DNA of 64,000 bases from UBA1765 sp045629945 (lineage in GTDB: Bacteria; Fibrobacterota; Fibrobacteria; Fibrobacterales; Fibrobacteraceae): contig JAZQSE010000017.1 in assembly GCA_045629945.1 (NCBI GenBank), forward strand, positions 96,748 through 160,747. The letters run 5' to 3'. The position numbers were made by a program, and so were the translations under genes. The notes beneath the pieces are model-generated. The model saw only the letters and a list, made by a program, of their open reading frames with translations, ran no database searches and was not told the DNA's origin. Below, in pieces: positions 17,801 to 25,533 of this stretch; positions within the stretch are counted from its first letter, which is position 1, and each line of letters opens with the position of its first letter.

Positions 17801-19690
17801 TTACTTTGCTACAGCTGAAAGCAACTGAGTAATAGCTTTCACATAAGCAGCTGGGTCTGGTAATTGAGAACCTTCTGCAAGGAGCGCCTGGCCATAAAGA
17901 GCCTTCGGCCAATCACCCAAAGATTCTCCGGCATCTGCTTTAGCTTTAAGCATTTCACAAATAGGATGTGCTGGGTTGATTTCAAGAATACGCTTAGATT
18001 TTTCCATATTGGAACGCCCCATGGCTTCCATCATACGTTCCATACGGGCGCTCATAGCGTTTTCGTCTGTTACAAGGCAACATGGGCTATCTTGTAAGCG
18101 AGAAGAAATGCGAACTTCTTTCAAATCAGAATCGAGAGTGCTTAAAAGACTATCGCAAAGGCTTTTGAAAGCTGTTTTAGATTCTTCTTCGGCTTTCTTT
18201 TCTTCTTCAGTCTTATCAAATTCAACATCACCGCGGCTAATATCATGGAATTTCTTTTCCTTATATTCCGTGAGTGAACCCATCATAAATTCATCGATTG
18301 GGTCAGAAAGCAAAAGAACTTCAAACCCTTTAGCCTTAAATGCTTCAAGAAGAGGGTTTCCTTGGATTGTGTCTTTATTATCACCAATCAAGTAGTAAAT
18401 TTCTTTTTGATTTTCTGGCATGCGATCAATGTATTCAGTAAGACTTACAAGTGCATCGCCTTCTGTTTTTGTGCTGCGGAAACGAAGAAGTTCTTTAAGT
18501 TCATCTAAGTGTTCCCAGTTCATGTAGAAGCCTTCTTTAAGCACAATGCCAAGTTCTTTCCACCAAGCGTTATACTTATCTACTTCTTTTTCAGACATGT
18601 TTTTAAGGGTTTCAAGAACTTTTTTAATCACATGCTTACGAATATTTGTAATAATCTTGTTGGATTGAAGAATTTCACGGCTGACATTTAATGGCAAATC
18701 TTCGGAATCAACAATACCGCGAACAAAACGAAGCCATGGTGGGAGCAATTCTTTGCAATCATCCATAATGAAAACTTTTTTCACATAAAGTTTCAAACCG
18801 TTTTGAGCTTCTTGATTCCAAATATTATAAGGAGCTTTTGAAGGCAAATAGAGCAAACTCCAGAATTCCAAAGAACCTTCAGCGTGAGAATGATTCCAGG
18901 CAGAAGGGTCAGAACCGTCGTGAGAAACTACATGATAAAATTCTTTGTACTGTTCTTCAGTAATTTCTTTTTCGCTCTGGCGCCAAAGGGCTTGGTCTTT
19001 ATTTAAGCGTTCTTCTTCAGGAATTTCCATGTCACCCTTGTCATTTTTCTTTGCTTCTGGGTGGAAGTAAATGCCATAAGAAACAAATTCACTGTATTTG
19101 CGGATTACACTTTTAACAGTCCATTCTTCAGCGAATTCAGCAATGTCTTCGTCGTCTTTCAAATAAAGAGTAATTTTTGTACCAGCGTTTTCCTTAGGAG
19201 CTTCTGTAATTTCAAATTCGCCAGTTCCTTCTGAACTCCAAAGGTAACCTTGTTCTTCGCCGGCTTTCTTTGTTAAAACTTCAATTTTGCGAGCCACCAT
19301 AAAAGCAGAATAAAAACCAACGCCGAATTGGCCAATCAATTCAACATTTGACTTGTCAGAATCTTTCAAATTCTTCATAAACTGCTTTGTGCCAGAACGA
19401 GCAATGGTACCGAGATTTTGAATCAAATCTTCACGATTCATACCAATGCCGTTATCTTCAATTACAAGGCGTTTGGCTTCGCTAAAAACATTTATATCAA
19501 TGCGAAGTTGTGTTCCGACAGGCAAAAGGCTAGAATCAGAAACAGAAAGAAAACGTCTTTTATCTAAAGCATCAGCAGCATTAGAAACAAGTTCTCTCAA
19601 AAAAATTTCTTTATTACTATACAAGGAATGAATCATAAGGTTCAATAAATCGCGAACCTCAGTTTGAAATTCCATTTTTTCAGTAGCCAT
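17801..19690 (-). CDS. htpG: Chaperone protein HtpG (Hsp90)
   Basis: Bacterial Hsp90, an ATP-dependent cytoplasmic chaperone. The 629-residue protein has the GHKL ATPase domain with ELVSNAADALDKRRF, VIEDNGIGMN and IGQFGVGFYSAFMVA, the middle domain with RGIVDSEDLPLNVSRE, and a C-terminal dimer domain. Length is normal. AAGGAG lies just upstream of its ATG. No CIRCE element was seen in the upstream region. Confidence 0.98.
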   Translation of the reverse strand: MATEKMEFQTEVRDLLNLMIHSLYSNKEIFLRELVSNAADALDKRRFLSVSDSSLLPVGTQLRIDINVFSEAKRLVIEDNGIGMNREDLIQNLGTIARSGTKQFMKNLKDSDKSNVELIGQFGVGFYSAFMVARKIEVLTKKAGEEQGYLWSSEGTGEFEITEAPKENAGTKITLYLKDDEDIAEFAEEWTVKSVIRKYSEFVSYGIYFHPEAKKNDKGDMEIPEEERLNKDQALWRQSEKEITEEQYKEFYHVVSHDGSDPSAWNHSHAEGSLEFWSLLYLPSKAPYNIWNQEAQNGLKLYVKKVFIMDDCKELLPPWLRFVRGIVDSEDLPLNVSREILQSNKIITNIRKHVIKKVLETLKNMSEKEVDKYNAWWKELGIVLKEGFYMNWEHLDELKELLRFRSTKTEGDALVSLTEYIDRMPENQKEIYYLIGDNKDTIQGNPLLEAFKAKGFEVLLLSDPIDEFMMGSLTEYKEKKFHDISRGDVEFDKTEEEKKAEEESKTAFKSLCDSLLSTLDSDLKEVRISSRLQDSPCCLVTDENAMSARMERMMEAMGRSNMEKSKRILEINPAHPICEMLKAKADAGESLGDWPKALYGQALLAEGSQLPDPAAYVKAITQLLSAVAK

Positions 19691-20106
19691 AATAACTCCT
19701 TTTAACGGGAATGTAACTTATTTAAAATACAGGGGAAAGATAGAAAAAATAAACTAGGAAAAACTCTTGTCGCTCAGTTATGGAAACTTAAGCAGGCTTA
19801 GTTTTTGCGACTCTCGCTTGAGATGTTTTATAAGAGAGCCTAGGGAGATGTAAATTTGTTTAGAATCTAGCATTACTGAACGTAGCTGCTGACATTATAA
19901 GCGTAAATATCGTTATTGGCAAAATGGGAATTTTTATTGGAACAATACTTTTTCAAGGGAATGTTTGGTATCTTCCACATAACCAGCAAATAGCTGGCTA
20001 AGCTCACAAAAGAGCCGTTTTCTATATCGTATTAATTTATATGACATAGGAACAGCTCTTTTTTTTGTTTTTAAACCGCGTGGAGCATGCCGCGTAAAGG
20101 AGTATT
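19691..20106. other. Intergenic region between htpG and the accessory island
   Basis: About 415 bases without a gene. It must hold the leftward htpG promoter; AAGATA at 19737-19742 reads as a TATCTT -10 on the minus strand, but no good -35 is present. A single GCGACTCTCGCTTG repeat fragment (near 19808) matches the tandem repeat at 343-513. The right boundary of core DNA probably lies here because the next gene has different base composition. Confidence 0.5.
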
Positions 20107-20901
20107 ATGGATCCAAACCACGTCCCGTTCGAGGAACTGCCCATCACAAACCGTTTTATGTTCGCGCTGGTATTCAGTCGCAAGCACATCGCGAAGCCAT
20201 TCCTGGAGGCTATCCTCGGAATCAAAATTTTTGACCTGCAGGAGCCCGAACCTGAAAAATCCATCGAAACCAGCCCCTTCAACAAGGGCGTTCGTTACGA
20301 TGTGTTCGTAAAAGAGCTGGGTCCCGATGGCGAAATAACCCGCGTTTTTGATATTGAAATGCAAATGGAGGACACTCACGATCTTCCGAAACGAACCCGA
20401 TACTACCAGGCATTGTGCGATTCCGAAGCCCTGAACAAGGGCGATTCTTATCGCAATCTCAAGGAACAGTACATCATTTTCATCTGTCCTGATGATATTT
20501 TCAAGCAAGGCCGTGCCGTTTACAAGTTCAAGAATCTGGAAATCGAGCACCCTGAGCACGAACTGGGTGACCTCTGTTATAAAATTTTTTATATATTCAA
20601 TAAGTACAGGGATGTCGCTGAGCAGTCGGTCAAGGAATATCTTGAATACTTTGCTACCAACAAGGCCACATCCAAGGGAACAAAGGATATCGAACGCCAG
20701 CGGCAATGGTATCTTTCGGACAACGAAACGAGGAAGCGCTATATGACTTGGCAACAGGAATTGGATGACTTGGTGTACGATGAGCGCCAGCGCACTAAAG
20801 CAGCCGAAAAGCGCGCCAGCGAGGCTGAATCCCGTGCGGATGAAGAGAAGTCTCGTGCCGATAAGTACGAGAAGATTCTCAAGGAACACGGACTCCTTTA
20901 A
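20107..20901 (+). CDS. Rpn-family recombination-promoting nuclease / PD-(D/E)XK transposase-like protein
   Basis: A 264-residue protein of the Rpn (YhgA-like) group of PD-(D/E)XK nucleases: opening ITNRFMFALVFSRKH, IKIFDLQ, GVRYDVFVKE with the catalytic Asp, VFDIEMQM with the E/Q-x-x core, RTRYYQALCDS, and YIIFICPDDIF. The C-terminus is a charged coiled coil (KRASEAESRADEEKSRADKY). Codons are visibly richer in G/C in the third position than in flanking genes, suggesting transfer. It is solitary, preceded by AAAGGAG and followed by a terminator. Confidence 0.85.
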   Translation: MDPNHVPFEELPITNRFMFALVFSRKHIAKPFLEAILGIKIFDLQEPEPEKSIETSPFNKGVRYDVFVKELGPDGEITRVFDIEMQMEDTHDLPKRTRYYQALCDSEALNKGDSYRNLKEQYIIFICPDDIFKQGRAVYKFKNLEIEHPEHELGDLCYKIFYIFNKYRDVAEQSVKEYLEYFATNKATSKGTKDIERQRQWYLSDNETRKRYMTWQQELDDLVYDERQRTKAAEKRASEAESRADEEKSRADKYEKILKEHGLL

Positions 20902-20928
20902 TTAGGGTCTTGGAACTTTTTTTAATCT

Positions 20929-20956
20929 AAAACCGGTCTGTAGGGGCCGGTTTTTG
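20929..20956 (+). terminator. Terminator after the Rpn-family gene
   Basis: AAAACCGG (20929-20936) pairs with CCGGTTTT (20947-20954), 10-nt loop, followed by further T. Confidence 0.8.
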
Positions 20957-21035
20957 CTGATTTAGTACGCTTTTTTACAATCAAAACAGCGAGTGTCATC
21001 TTTTGCCATTCCAAAAATCTATATTTCAAAGTAAA

Positions 21036-21270
21036 TAGAGTTTTCTCTTGTTCTCTATCTGAAACTTCGACAATTTCAACAACGAGAACAAGGTGACGCT
21101 CACGTCTGCAGCTGGTAATTACCTGTTGCATCGTTTTGCTATATGGTATTTTCTATATCGATTTGCCTAACAAGCAAACGGCCTTTTGGGGCGTGAGTTG
21201 TTTGCGTTTATTCGTTGTGGGCAGTCGAAGGCCTCAGGTAGGTAAATGCATTCAACTCCACGCCTTTTTT
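21036..21270 (+). ncRNA. Candidate structured RNA unit 1
   Basis: No protein family is seen here. A 5' element (21047-21092) folds as an outer 9-bp stem CTTGTTCTC/GAGAACAAG enclosing an inner 5-bp stem TGAAA/TTTCA with a 9-nt CTTCGACAA loop. At the 3' end a long hairpin runs from GGCGTGAGTTG (21190-21200) plus TGCGTTTA (21203-21210) to TAAATGCA (21243-21250) plus CAACTCCACGCC (21253-21264) and is followed by six T (21265-21270), a terminator. The same 5' element recurs 280 bases downstream. Function unknown; the plus strand is inferred from the T run. Confidence 0.45.
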
Positions 21271-21315
21271 ATTTCTGAAAAAGACTGGATAAGTGCAGAA
21301 TAGGGGAAATTTCAT

Positions 21316-21610
21316 TGAGTTTTGCTCTTGTCCTCTACTTGGAACTTCGACACTTTCAGCAACGAGAATAAGACAATAACTCGCCATTGCCTATGGATTC
21401 ATGGGCATAGTGTACCCTGAGCGTTCTGTATTTGCTCGGGATTGTTTTGCAACGTTATTGCGTAAGCGCATGATCGCTTGATTTTTCGAGTGTCATTGCG
21501 AACCCTGAAAGGGTGAAGCAATCCATTGCAAGAATAGTGCGAGCTATTGTATTCTTTCGAAAATGTCGCGCTTTTAGGCGAGGAGTGAGTCGGCTCCCCG
21601 CCCTTTCTTT
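21316..21610 (+). ncRNA. Candidate structured RNA unit 2
   Basis: Second copy of the element at 21047-21092: outer stem CTTGTCCTC (21327-21335) with GAGAATAAG (21364-21372), inner stem TGGAA (21340-21344) with TTTCA (21354-21358), loop CTTCGACAC. All helix, spacer and loop lengths equal those of copy 1; two of the substitutions give G-U pairs, and one makes a mismatch. The unit ends in a GC-rich hairpin GGCG-A-GGAG (21577-21585) with CTCC-C-CGCC (21594-21602) and a T-rich stretch just before the methyltransferase frame. The part between contains a CATTGCGA-type dispersed repeat (about 21493-21530). Confidence 0.4.
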
Positions 21611-22546
21611 TTGCCTTGCTTAATTGAAACGGCAGATGCTACTCCAACAAGAGTGAACGAGTTCACTTTTGAAATGGAGTATGCGGTGGCGAGGAAAAAA
21701 AGAATATTAGGACAGTTTTTTACAAAAGAGAGTAACTGGTTAAAAAGACAAATATGTGATTTTATAAAAAATACAGGAAATTCTGTTGTATATGACCCCT
21801 TTGCTGGTAGTGGTGATTTACTTAATGTTGTATCAAAATTTCCATTTATAAAAAGTACCAAAGGATTGGATATTGATAAAAGTTTAGGATGGCCTTATAA
21901 TGATTCTCTGATAAACATTCCTCCAGAGGATGATGCAATAATAGTTACAAATCCTCCTTATATATCGAACTATTCTGCATCAAGAAAAAAAATTTACTCC
22001 TATTTAGAGAAGTATTTTACGACAAGTATTTATGATGATGTTTATTTGATTGCATTGGAAAAAATGCTTTTAGCTCAAAAAAATGTTGTAGCTATAGTTC
22101 CTGAAACATTTATAAATTCAAATTTTATTAGTAAAAATAAATTAAAATCCATTACCATTTTAGAAGATAACCCTTTTTTAGATACGGATACTCCTGTTGT
22201 TGTACTATGCTTTGATTCTGTTATTAAGTCTTTAGATAACATAGACGTATATAAAAATGACAAATATATAAACAAATTAGGTGTAATAGAATCCTTTCGG
22301 TTAAAGCCTAAAAATGATGTAAAGATGAAATTTAATGTTTTATCTGGCTGGCTTGCGGTTAGATGTGTTGATGCAACTAATCCCCAAAATATGTTGAAAT
22401 TTGATTTAAAAGAAAACATAGCTTATGATTGGACGCGGGGAATAAAAGAATCCTCTAGATTAATGACATTAATAGAGATTAATGTTCCAGAAGAAAAAAA
22501 AGAAGAATTCCTTTTATGTTGTAATAATATTCTCAAGGATATTTGA
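21611..22546 (+). CDS. Type II DNA adenine-N6 methyltransferase, interrupted by an in-frame TGA
   Basis: Modification half of a restriction-modification pair. From the ATG at 21674: ILGQFFTKES, motif I DPFAGSGDLL (Asp about residue 41) for S-adenosylmethionine, and catalytic motif IV TNPPY (about residue 93). The frame is open to an in-frame TTG at 21611, but the ATG at 21674 is the better start. The stop TGA (22544-22546) falls 48 sense codons before the next in-frame stop at 22691-22693, which overlaps the endonuclease start. The annotated product therefore probably lacks its C-terminus. Very AT-rich, consistent with transfer. Confidence 0.85.
   Translation: MPCLIETADATPTRVNEFTFEMEYAVARKKRILGQFFTKESNWLKRQICDFIKNTGNSVVYDPFAGSGDLLNVVSKFPFIKSTKGLDIDKSLGWPYNDSLINIPPEDDAIIVTNPPYISNYSASRKKIYSYLEKYFTTSIYDDVYLIALEKMLLAQKNVVAIVPETFINSNFISKNKLKSITILEDNPFLDTDTPVVVLCFDSVIKSLDNIDVYKNDKYINKLGVIESFRLKPKNDVKMKFNVLSGWLAVRCVDATNPQNMLKFDLKENIAYDWTRGIKESSRLMTLIEINVPEEKKEEFLLCCNNILKDI
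21652..21667. promoter_or_regulatory. Palindromic operator candidate before the methyltransferase
   Basis: AGTGAAC-GA-GTTCACT is a perfect 7-bp inverted repeat ending seven bases before the ATG at 21674. Its position fits an operator for autoregulation of the restriction-modification genes and supports that ATG as the start. It could instead be chance within coding sequence if the TTG at 21611 is used. Confidence 0.35.
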
Positions 22547-22693
22547 GAGAAAACTGCAGATGTTATATTGAGCCCTTTTAAGGGGAATATGAAAGATGGG
22601 CGTAGACGTCGTCGTCTTGATTTTAAAACTTGTAGGGCTATTATAGAAATTTCATATAAGAAAACTGTTGTGAAATGGAGGGTACATGAATAA
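22547..22693 (+). pseudogene. C-terminal part of the methyltransferase beyond the in-frame TGA
   Basis: In the same frame as the methyltransferase the sequence stays open for 48 codons after the TGA (EKTADVILSPF, MKDGRRRRRLDFKTCRAIIE, ending VKWRVHE) and stops with TAA at 22691-22693. The ATG of the endonuclease (22686) overlaps this stop by eight bases, the tight junction expected for a co-translated pair. A TGG to TGA change at 22544-22546 is the simplest explanation. Sequencing error or readthrough are alternatives. Confidence 0.7.
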
Positions 22694-23642
22694 TATAGAG
22701 ATTTTTAATATTTCGCAAGATAATCCAGAGCCATTGTTTGATCCATTTTATCAGAAGGGTGAACTTGTAATTCCCAAAACAGTTGACGAAAAAAATACAC
22801 TAACTGAAAAAAATGCTCTTTTAATCGAATTGATATCAGCATTTGATGTATTACTAAAGATGGGAAAAAATGATTCTTCCCCTGAAATACAGAATATTGT
22901 TTCTCAAGTTACAGATATTATGTCAAATACTGAAAAAATAAATTATACCGCATTTTCTCAATTTTTTATGGTTTATAATTCTAGTTATTCAGTGTTTCAA
23001 AAGATTTCAGATAAAAGTAAATTTATTTATGAAATGCTAAAAAAATATTGCCAAGAGCGACATCGTATTTATATAAGTCATGGTTATTCAAATTCTATTT
23101 TACAGGTGATGTCTGACAATTATTCTCATAAAAGAAATTCAAAAACGAGTATTACTAAAGTGCAAAATATTCTTCATTCTTTAGGAGTACATCAGTGTGA
23201 ACGACATATGAGTAATGAAGATAATTTTTATATTCTTCCGGATAAGGGCGATAAATGGTTATTTGAAAATTTTATTCAAAATAATCATATTGAAATGACG
23301 TCAAGATATTATGATCAGGGAAAATTGCCTGATTTTTTATTTAAACTAAAAAAAGATTACTTCATTATGGAAATGAAAACCATGAAAGAAGGTGGTGGTG
23401 GTCAAAATAAACAAATTGTAGAAATAGCAAACTTTATTCGTTATGCAGAAAAAGATTCTCACATTCACTATGTTACTTTTTTAGATGGCATGTATGCTAA
23501 TCTAATTTTTATTGACGAATCTCCTAAAATAAAAACTCAAAGAAATGATATAATTTCTTGTTTGTTAAACAACGTTCAGAATTATTTTGTTAATACAGCA
23601 GGTTTTAAAGCTTTATGTAGAGATTATTGTGAAAAGCAATAA
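22686..23642 (+). CDS. Predicted type II restriction endonuclease (PD-(D/E)XK)
   Basis: A 318-residue protein directly after the adenine methyltransferase. The C-terminal half carries a canonical nuclease core: PDF, 12 residues, then EMK (in KLPDFLFKLKKDYFIMEMK), followed by a glycine-rich GGGGQNKQI. The N-terminal half is helical and unassigned. Specificity cannot be read from sequence. If the methyltransferase is really truncated and inactive, an active enzyme would be dangerous to the host, so one of the two statements must fail. AT-rich like its partner. Confidence 0.78.
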   Translation: MNNIEIFNISQDNPEPLFDPFYQKGELVIPKTVDEKNTLTEKNALLIELISAFDVLLKMGKNDSSPEIQNIVSQVTDIMSNTEKINYTAFSQFFMVYNSSYSVFQKISDKSKFIYEMLKKYCQERHRIYISHGYSNSILQVMSDNYSHKRNSKTSITKVQNILHSLGVHQCERHMSNEDNFYILPDKGDKWLFENFIQNNHIEMTSRYYDQGKLPDFLFKLKKDYFIMEMKTMKEGGGGQNKQIVEIANFIRYAEKDSHIHYVTFLDGMYANLIFIDESPKIKTQRNDIISCLLNNVQNYFVNTAGFKALCRDYCEKQ

Positions 23643-23801
23643 ACCTCTTGCTTTAGCGAAAGATTGAAAACGTGAAAGTCGAATCATTTTTTTTGAAATG
23701 TTGGAATGATTTTATTCGCTTTTCTTATTTAATAAAATAATAATATTGTGAATAGTGGTACAATATATTGTATTTTGAATTAAAAAAAATAACAAGATGC
23801 C

Positions 23802-23830
23802 TTGACAAAGTGATAATTTTTGCGTATATT
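23802..23830 (+). promoter_or_regulatory. Sigma-70 type promoter for cassette A
   Basis: TTGACA (23802-23807), 17-base spacer, TATATT (23825-23830), 22 bases before the XRE gene start. Near-consensus spacing and boxes. Confidence 0.8.
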
Positions 23831-23851
23831 AAGATTAATTGAGAGGTTGTC

Positions 23852-24166
23852 ATGAATGACGGATTTAACAAAAGATTGCAACAAGCTATATCAAGATCAG
23901 GAATGACTCAGAAAGAGGTTGCTGTAAATGCAGGTGTGACAGAGGCTGCTGTAAGTCATTACATAAAGGGTGATAGGGTTCCTAGGTTTGTGGTTGCTAT
24001 AAAATTGGCGGAAGTGTTGGGAGTTTCAGTAGAAGAATTAATCGGTTGTAGTACAGAACCGAATTTTGATGATGTTTATAAAATTGTGGCTCGCAGTGCA
24101 AGGCAGTTAAATGACGAACAAAAGTTTAAGTTAGTTAAAGTTCTTTTGAAAGATGGTAAAATTTAA
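23852..24166 (+). CDS. XRE-family transcriptional regulator (cassette A)
   Basis: A 104-residue protein with a helix-turn-helix of the Cro/cI type in the first 65 residues (SGMTQKEVAVNAGVTEAAVS, HYIKGDRVPRF, LAEVLGVSVEELIG) and a short C-terminal helix. First gene of a five-gene rightward cassette with its own near-consensus promoter. Its 3' end overlaps the ImmA/IrrE gene by 14 bases. Such pairs control mobile elements and stress modules: the peptidase cleaves the repressor on induction. Confidence 0.88.
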   Translation: MNDGFNKRLQQAISRSGMTQKEVAVNAGVTEAAVSHYIKGDRVPRFVVAIKLAEVLGVSVEELIGCSTEPNFDDVYKIVARSARQLNDEQKFKLVKVLLKDGKI

Positions 24167-24908
24167 AATGTATTTGGATGATGAAACCTATGAAGAATTA
24201 AAAGGCGAAGTTGCGCATTATCTAGTGCAATGTAGTATGTCTTATCCATTAAATATTGATAATTTTGCATATAAATTGGGGATAGAATTTATTCCCTATA
24301 GTGAACTAGGGAAAGAAGCTCGTATTTTTGCAATGCATACTAGTCAAGATGGTTTTCTTTGTGAAAAAAATTGTGTTTATGCTTCTGTTTTTTTTAATGA
24401 TGAAAAAAAGATAGAACGTCAAAATATGTCAAAAATGCATGAAATTGGACATTATGTTCTTGATCATAATTCTACACGGAATAAGCCTGATGAGGAGAAA
24501 GAAGCAGAATCAAAATTTTTTGCAAGATATGCTATGGCTCCTATGCCATTGATTCATTTACTTCCGATTGTAACAGTAGAAACGATTCAAAAAGCTTTTG
24601 GGCTGAGTCATGAAGCGGCTAGTTATGCTTTTGCTAATTACAAAGGATGGTTAAGATGTTTTAATGGCAAATACAAAGATTATGAGCAGAAAATTTTGAA
24701 TTTAGAAAGAAATAAACTTGATATCTATATTTCTGAATTGAAGGAAAATAAGGAACGCCAATCCGAGCGCTACCAACCATCGGAATGGAAAAAACGTAAA
24801 CTAGGTCTTGCATCGAAATCGCGTGGACAAGCATTTCCCTTGCAAGATCATAACAGCACGCTAGTGCAAGGGAACATATATGAAGTACGACAAATGGCTG
24901 GACCATGA
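24153..24908 (+). CDS. ImmA/IrrE-family metallopeptidase (cassette A)
   Basis: A 251-residue predicted zinc protease. The motif MHEIGHYVLDH gives the HExxH ligands, and EKEAESKFFARYAM gives the third ligand helix; NIDNFAYKLGIEFIPY is the usual N-terminal part. In ICEBs1-type systems the ImmA peptidase cleaves the paired XRE repressor, so the upstream gene is the likely target. The last ~50 residues (from about ERQSERYQ) are unusual and are encoded over a hairpin that covers the ribosome binding site of the next gene, whose start lies inside this gene. Confidence 0.88.
   Translation: MVKFKMYLDDETYEELKGEVAHYLVQCSMSYPLNIDNFAYKLGIEFIPYSELGKEARIFAMHTSQDGFLCEKNCVYASVFFNDEKKIERQNMSKMHEIGHYVLDHNSTRNKPDEEKEAESKFFARYAMAPMPLIHLLPIVTVETIQKAFGLSHEAASYAFANYKGWLRCFNGKYKDYEQKILNLERNKLDIYISELKENKERQSERYQPSEWKKRKLGLASKSRGQAFPLQDHNSTLVQGNIYEVRQMAGP
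24835..24874 (+). promoter_or_regulatory. Hairpin masking the ribosome binding site of the DUF4417 gene
   Basis: TTCCCTTGCA (24835-24844) is perfectly complementary to TGCAAGGGAA (24865-24874) across a 20-nt loop. The AAGGG in the 3' arm is the only Shine-Dalgarno-like sequence before the ATG at 24880. Ribosomes finishing the overlapping peptidase gene (stop at 24908) would open the hairpin, which would couple the two translations. Confidence 0.6.
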
Positions 24909-25533
24909 TGTCCTAAAACTGAAAATTTTAGATGGTCTATCGCTAGAACCTACATTCGGGATGCCTATGATGGAACGGGTTACAGAGGCGAGTGTAAGAA
25001 ATCCCGTTCCGTTTAATTGCTTGAGCTCTATTAAGAACAGAAAAACATTGTGGTTTCATTTTTATATCGACGATTATCGATTTGAGCGAGTATGGAACAA
25101 ATTTACGAAGTATGTTCCTATGTTGACGGATTGCGAGGGTGGTTTCTCACCTGATTTTAGTATGTATCTTACTATGCCAATTCCCCAGCAAATCTGGAAT
25201 TCGTTCAGGAACAAGGTTATTGGTGCACAACTTCAAAAAATGGGTAAAACCGTGATTCCCAATGTAGGTTTCAGTGATGGGAAAAGTCTAGATTTTGCGT
25301 TTGCAGGAATACCTGAAAATAGTATTCTATCAATAACATCACAAAGTTGTTTGCAGAATGGAGTTTGTAAGCAATCTCTTCTTAATGGATTGCATGAACT
25401 GTGTCGTCAAAAACATCCTATAAAGTTGTATGTTGTTGGAGAGTTTCCTGAAAGATGGAAAGATAAATTTCCAGTACCCATTGAAACTGTTCCGACTTTT
25501 GCTAGAACAAGGTGGGGTGGTAGCCATGGGTAG
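24880..25533 (+). CDS. DUF4417-family protein (cassette A)
   Basis: A 217-residue protein with the DUF4417 pattern: FNCLSSIKNRKTLWFHFYID, DYRFERVWNKF, GGFSPDFSMYLTMPI, WNSFRNKVIGAQLQKMG and VIPNVGFSD, then a sensor-like end. The family has no assigned biochemistry that I know of. It overlaps the peptidase gene by 29 bases at its start and the nuclease gene by 8 at its end, so it belongs to the same transcript. A related protein occupies the same position in cassette B (29.1-29.8 kb). Confidence 0.8.
   Translation: MKYDKWLDHDVLKLKILDGLSLEPTFGMPMMERVTEASVRNPVPFNCLSSIKNRKTLWFHFYIDDYRFERVWNKFTKYVPMLTDCEGGFSPDFSMYLTMPIPQQIWNSFRNKVIGAQLQKMGKTVIPNVGFSDGKSLDFAFAGIPENSILSITSQSCLQNGVCKQSLLNGLHELCRQKHPIKLYVVGEFPERWKDKFPVPIETVPTFARTRWGGSHG

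Noticed and set aside
20922..21131. 69-codon minus-strand frame over the structured repeat
   Set aside because: The second copy of the repeat shows mainly amino-acid-changing differences and the frame is not kept downstream; hairpin structure explains the conservation better.
21036..21610. Retron-type ncRNA
   Set aside because: Structured repeat present, but no reverse transcriptase gene is near it.
22544..22546. TGA read as Trp genome-wide (alternative genetic code)
   Set aside because: folA, mutS and the HD-domain gene end at TGA at normal lengths, and mutS's TGA overlaps the next start, so TGA is a normal stop here.
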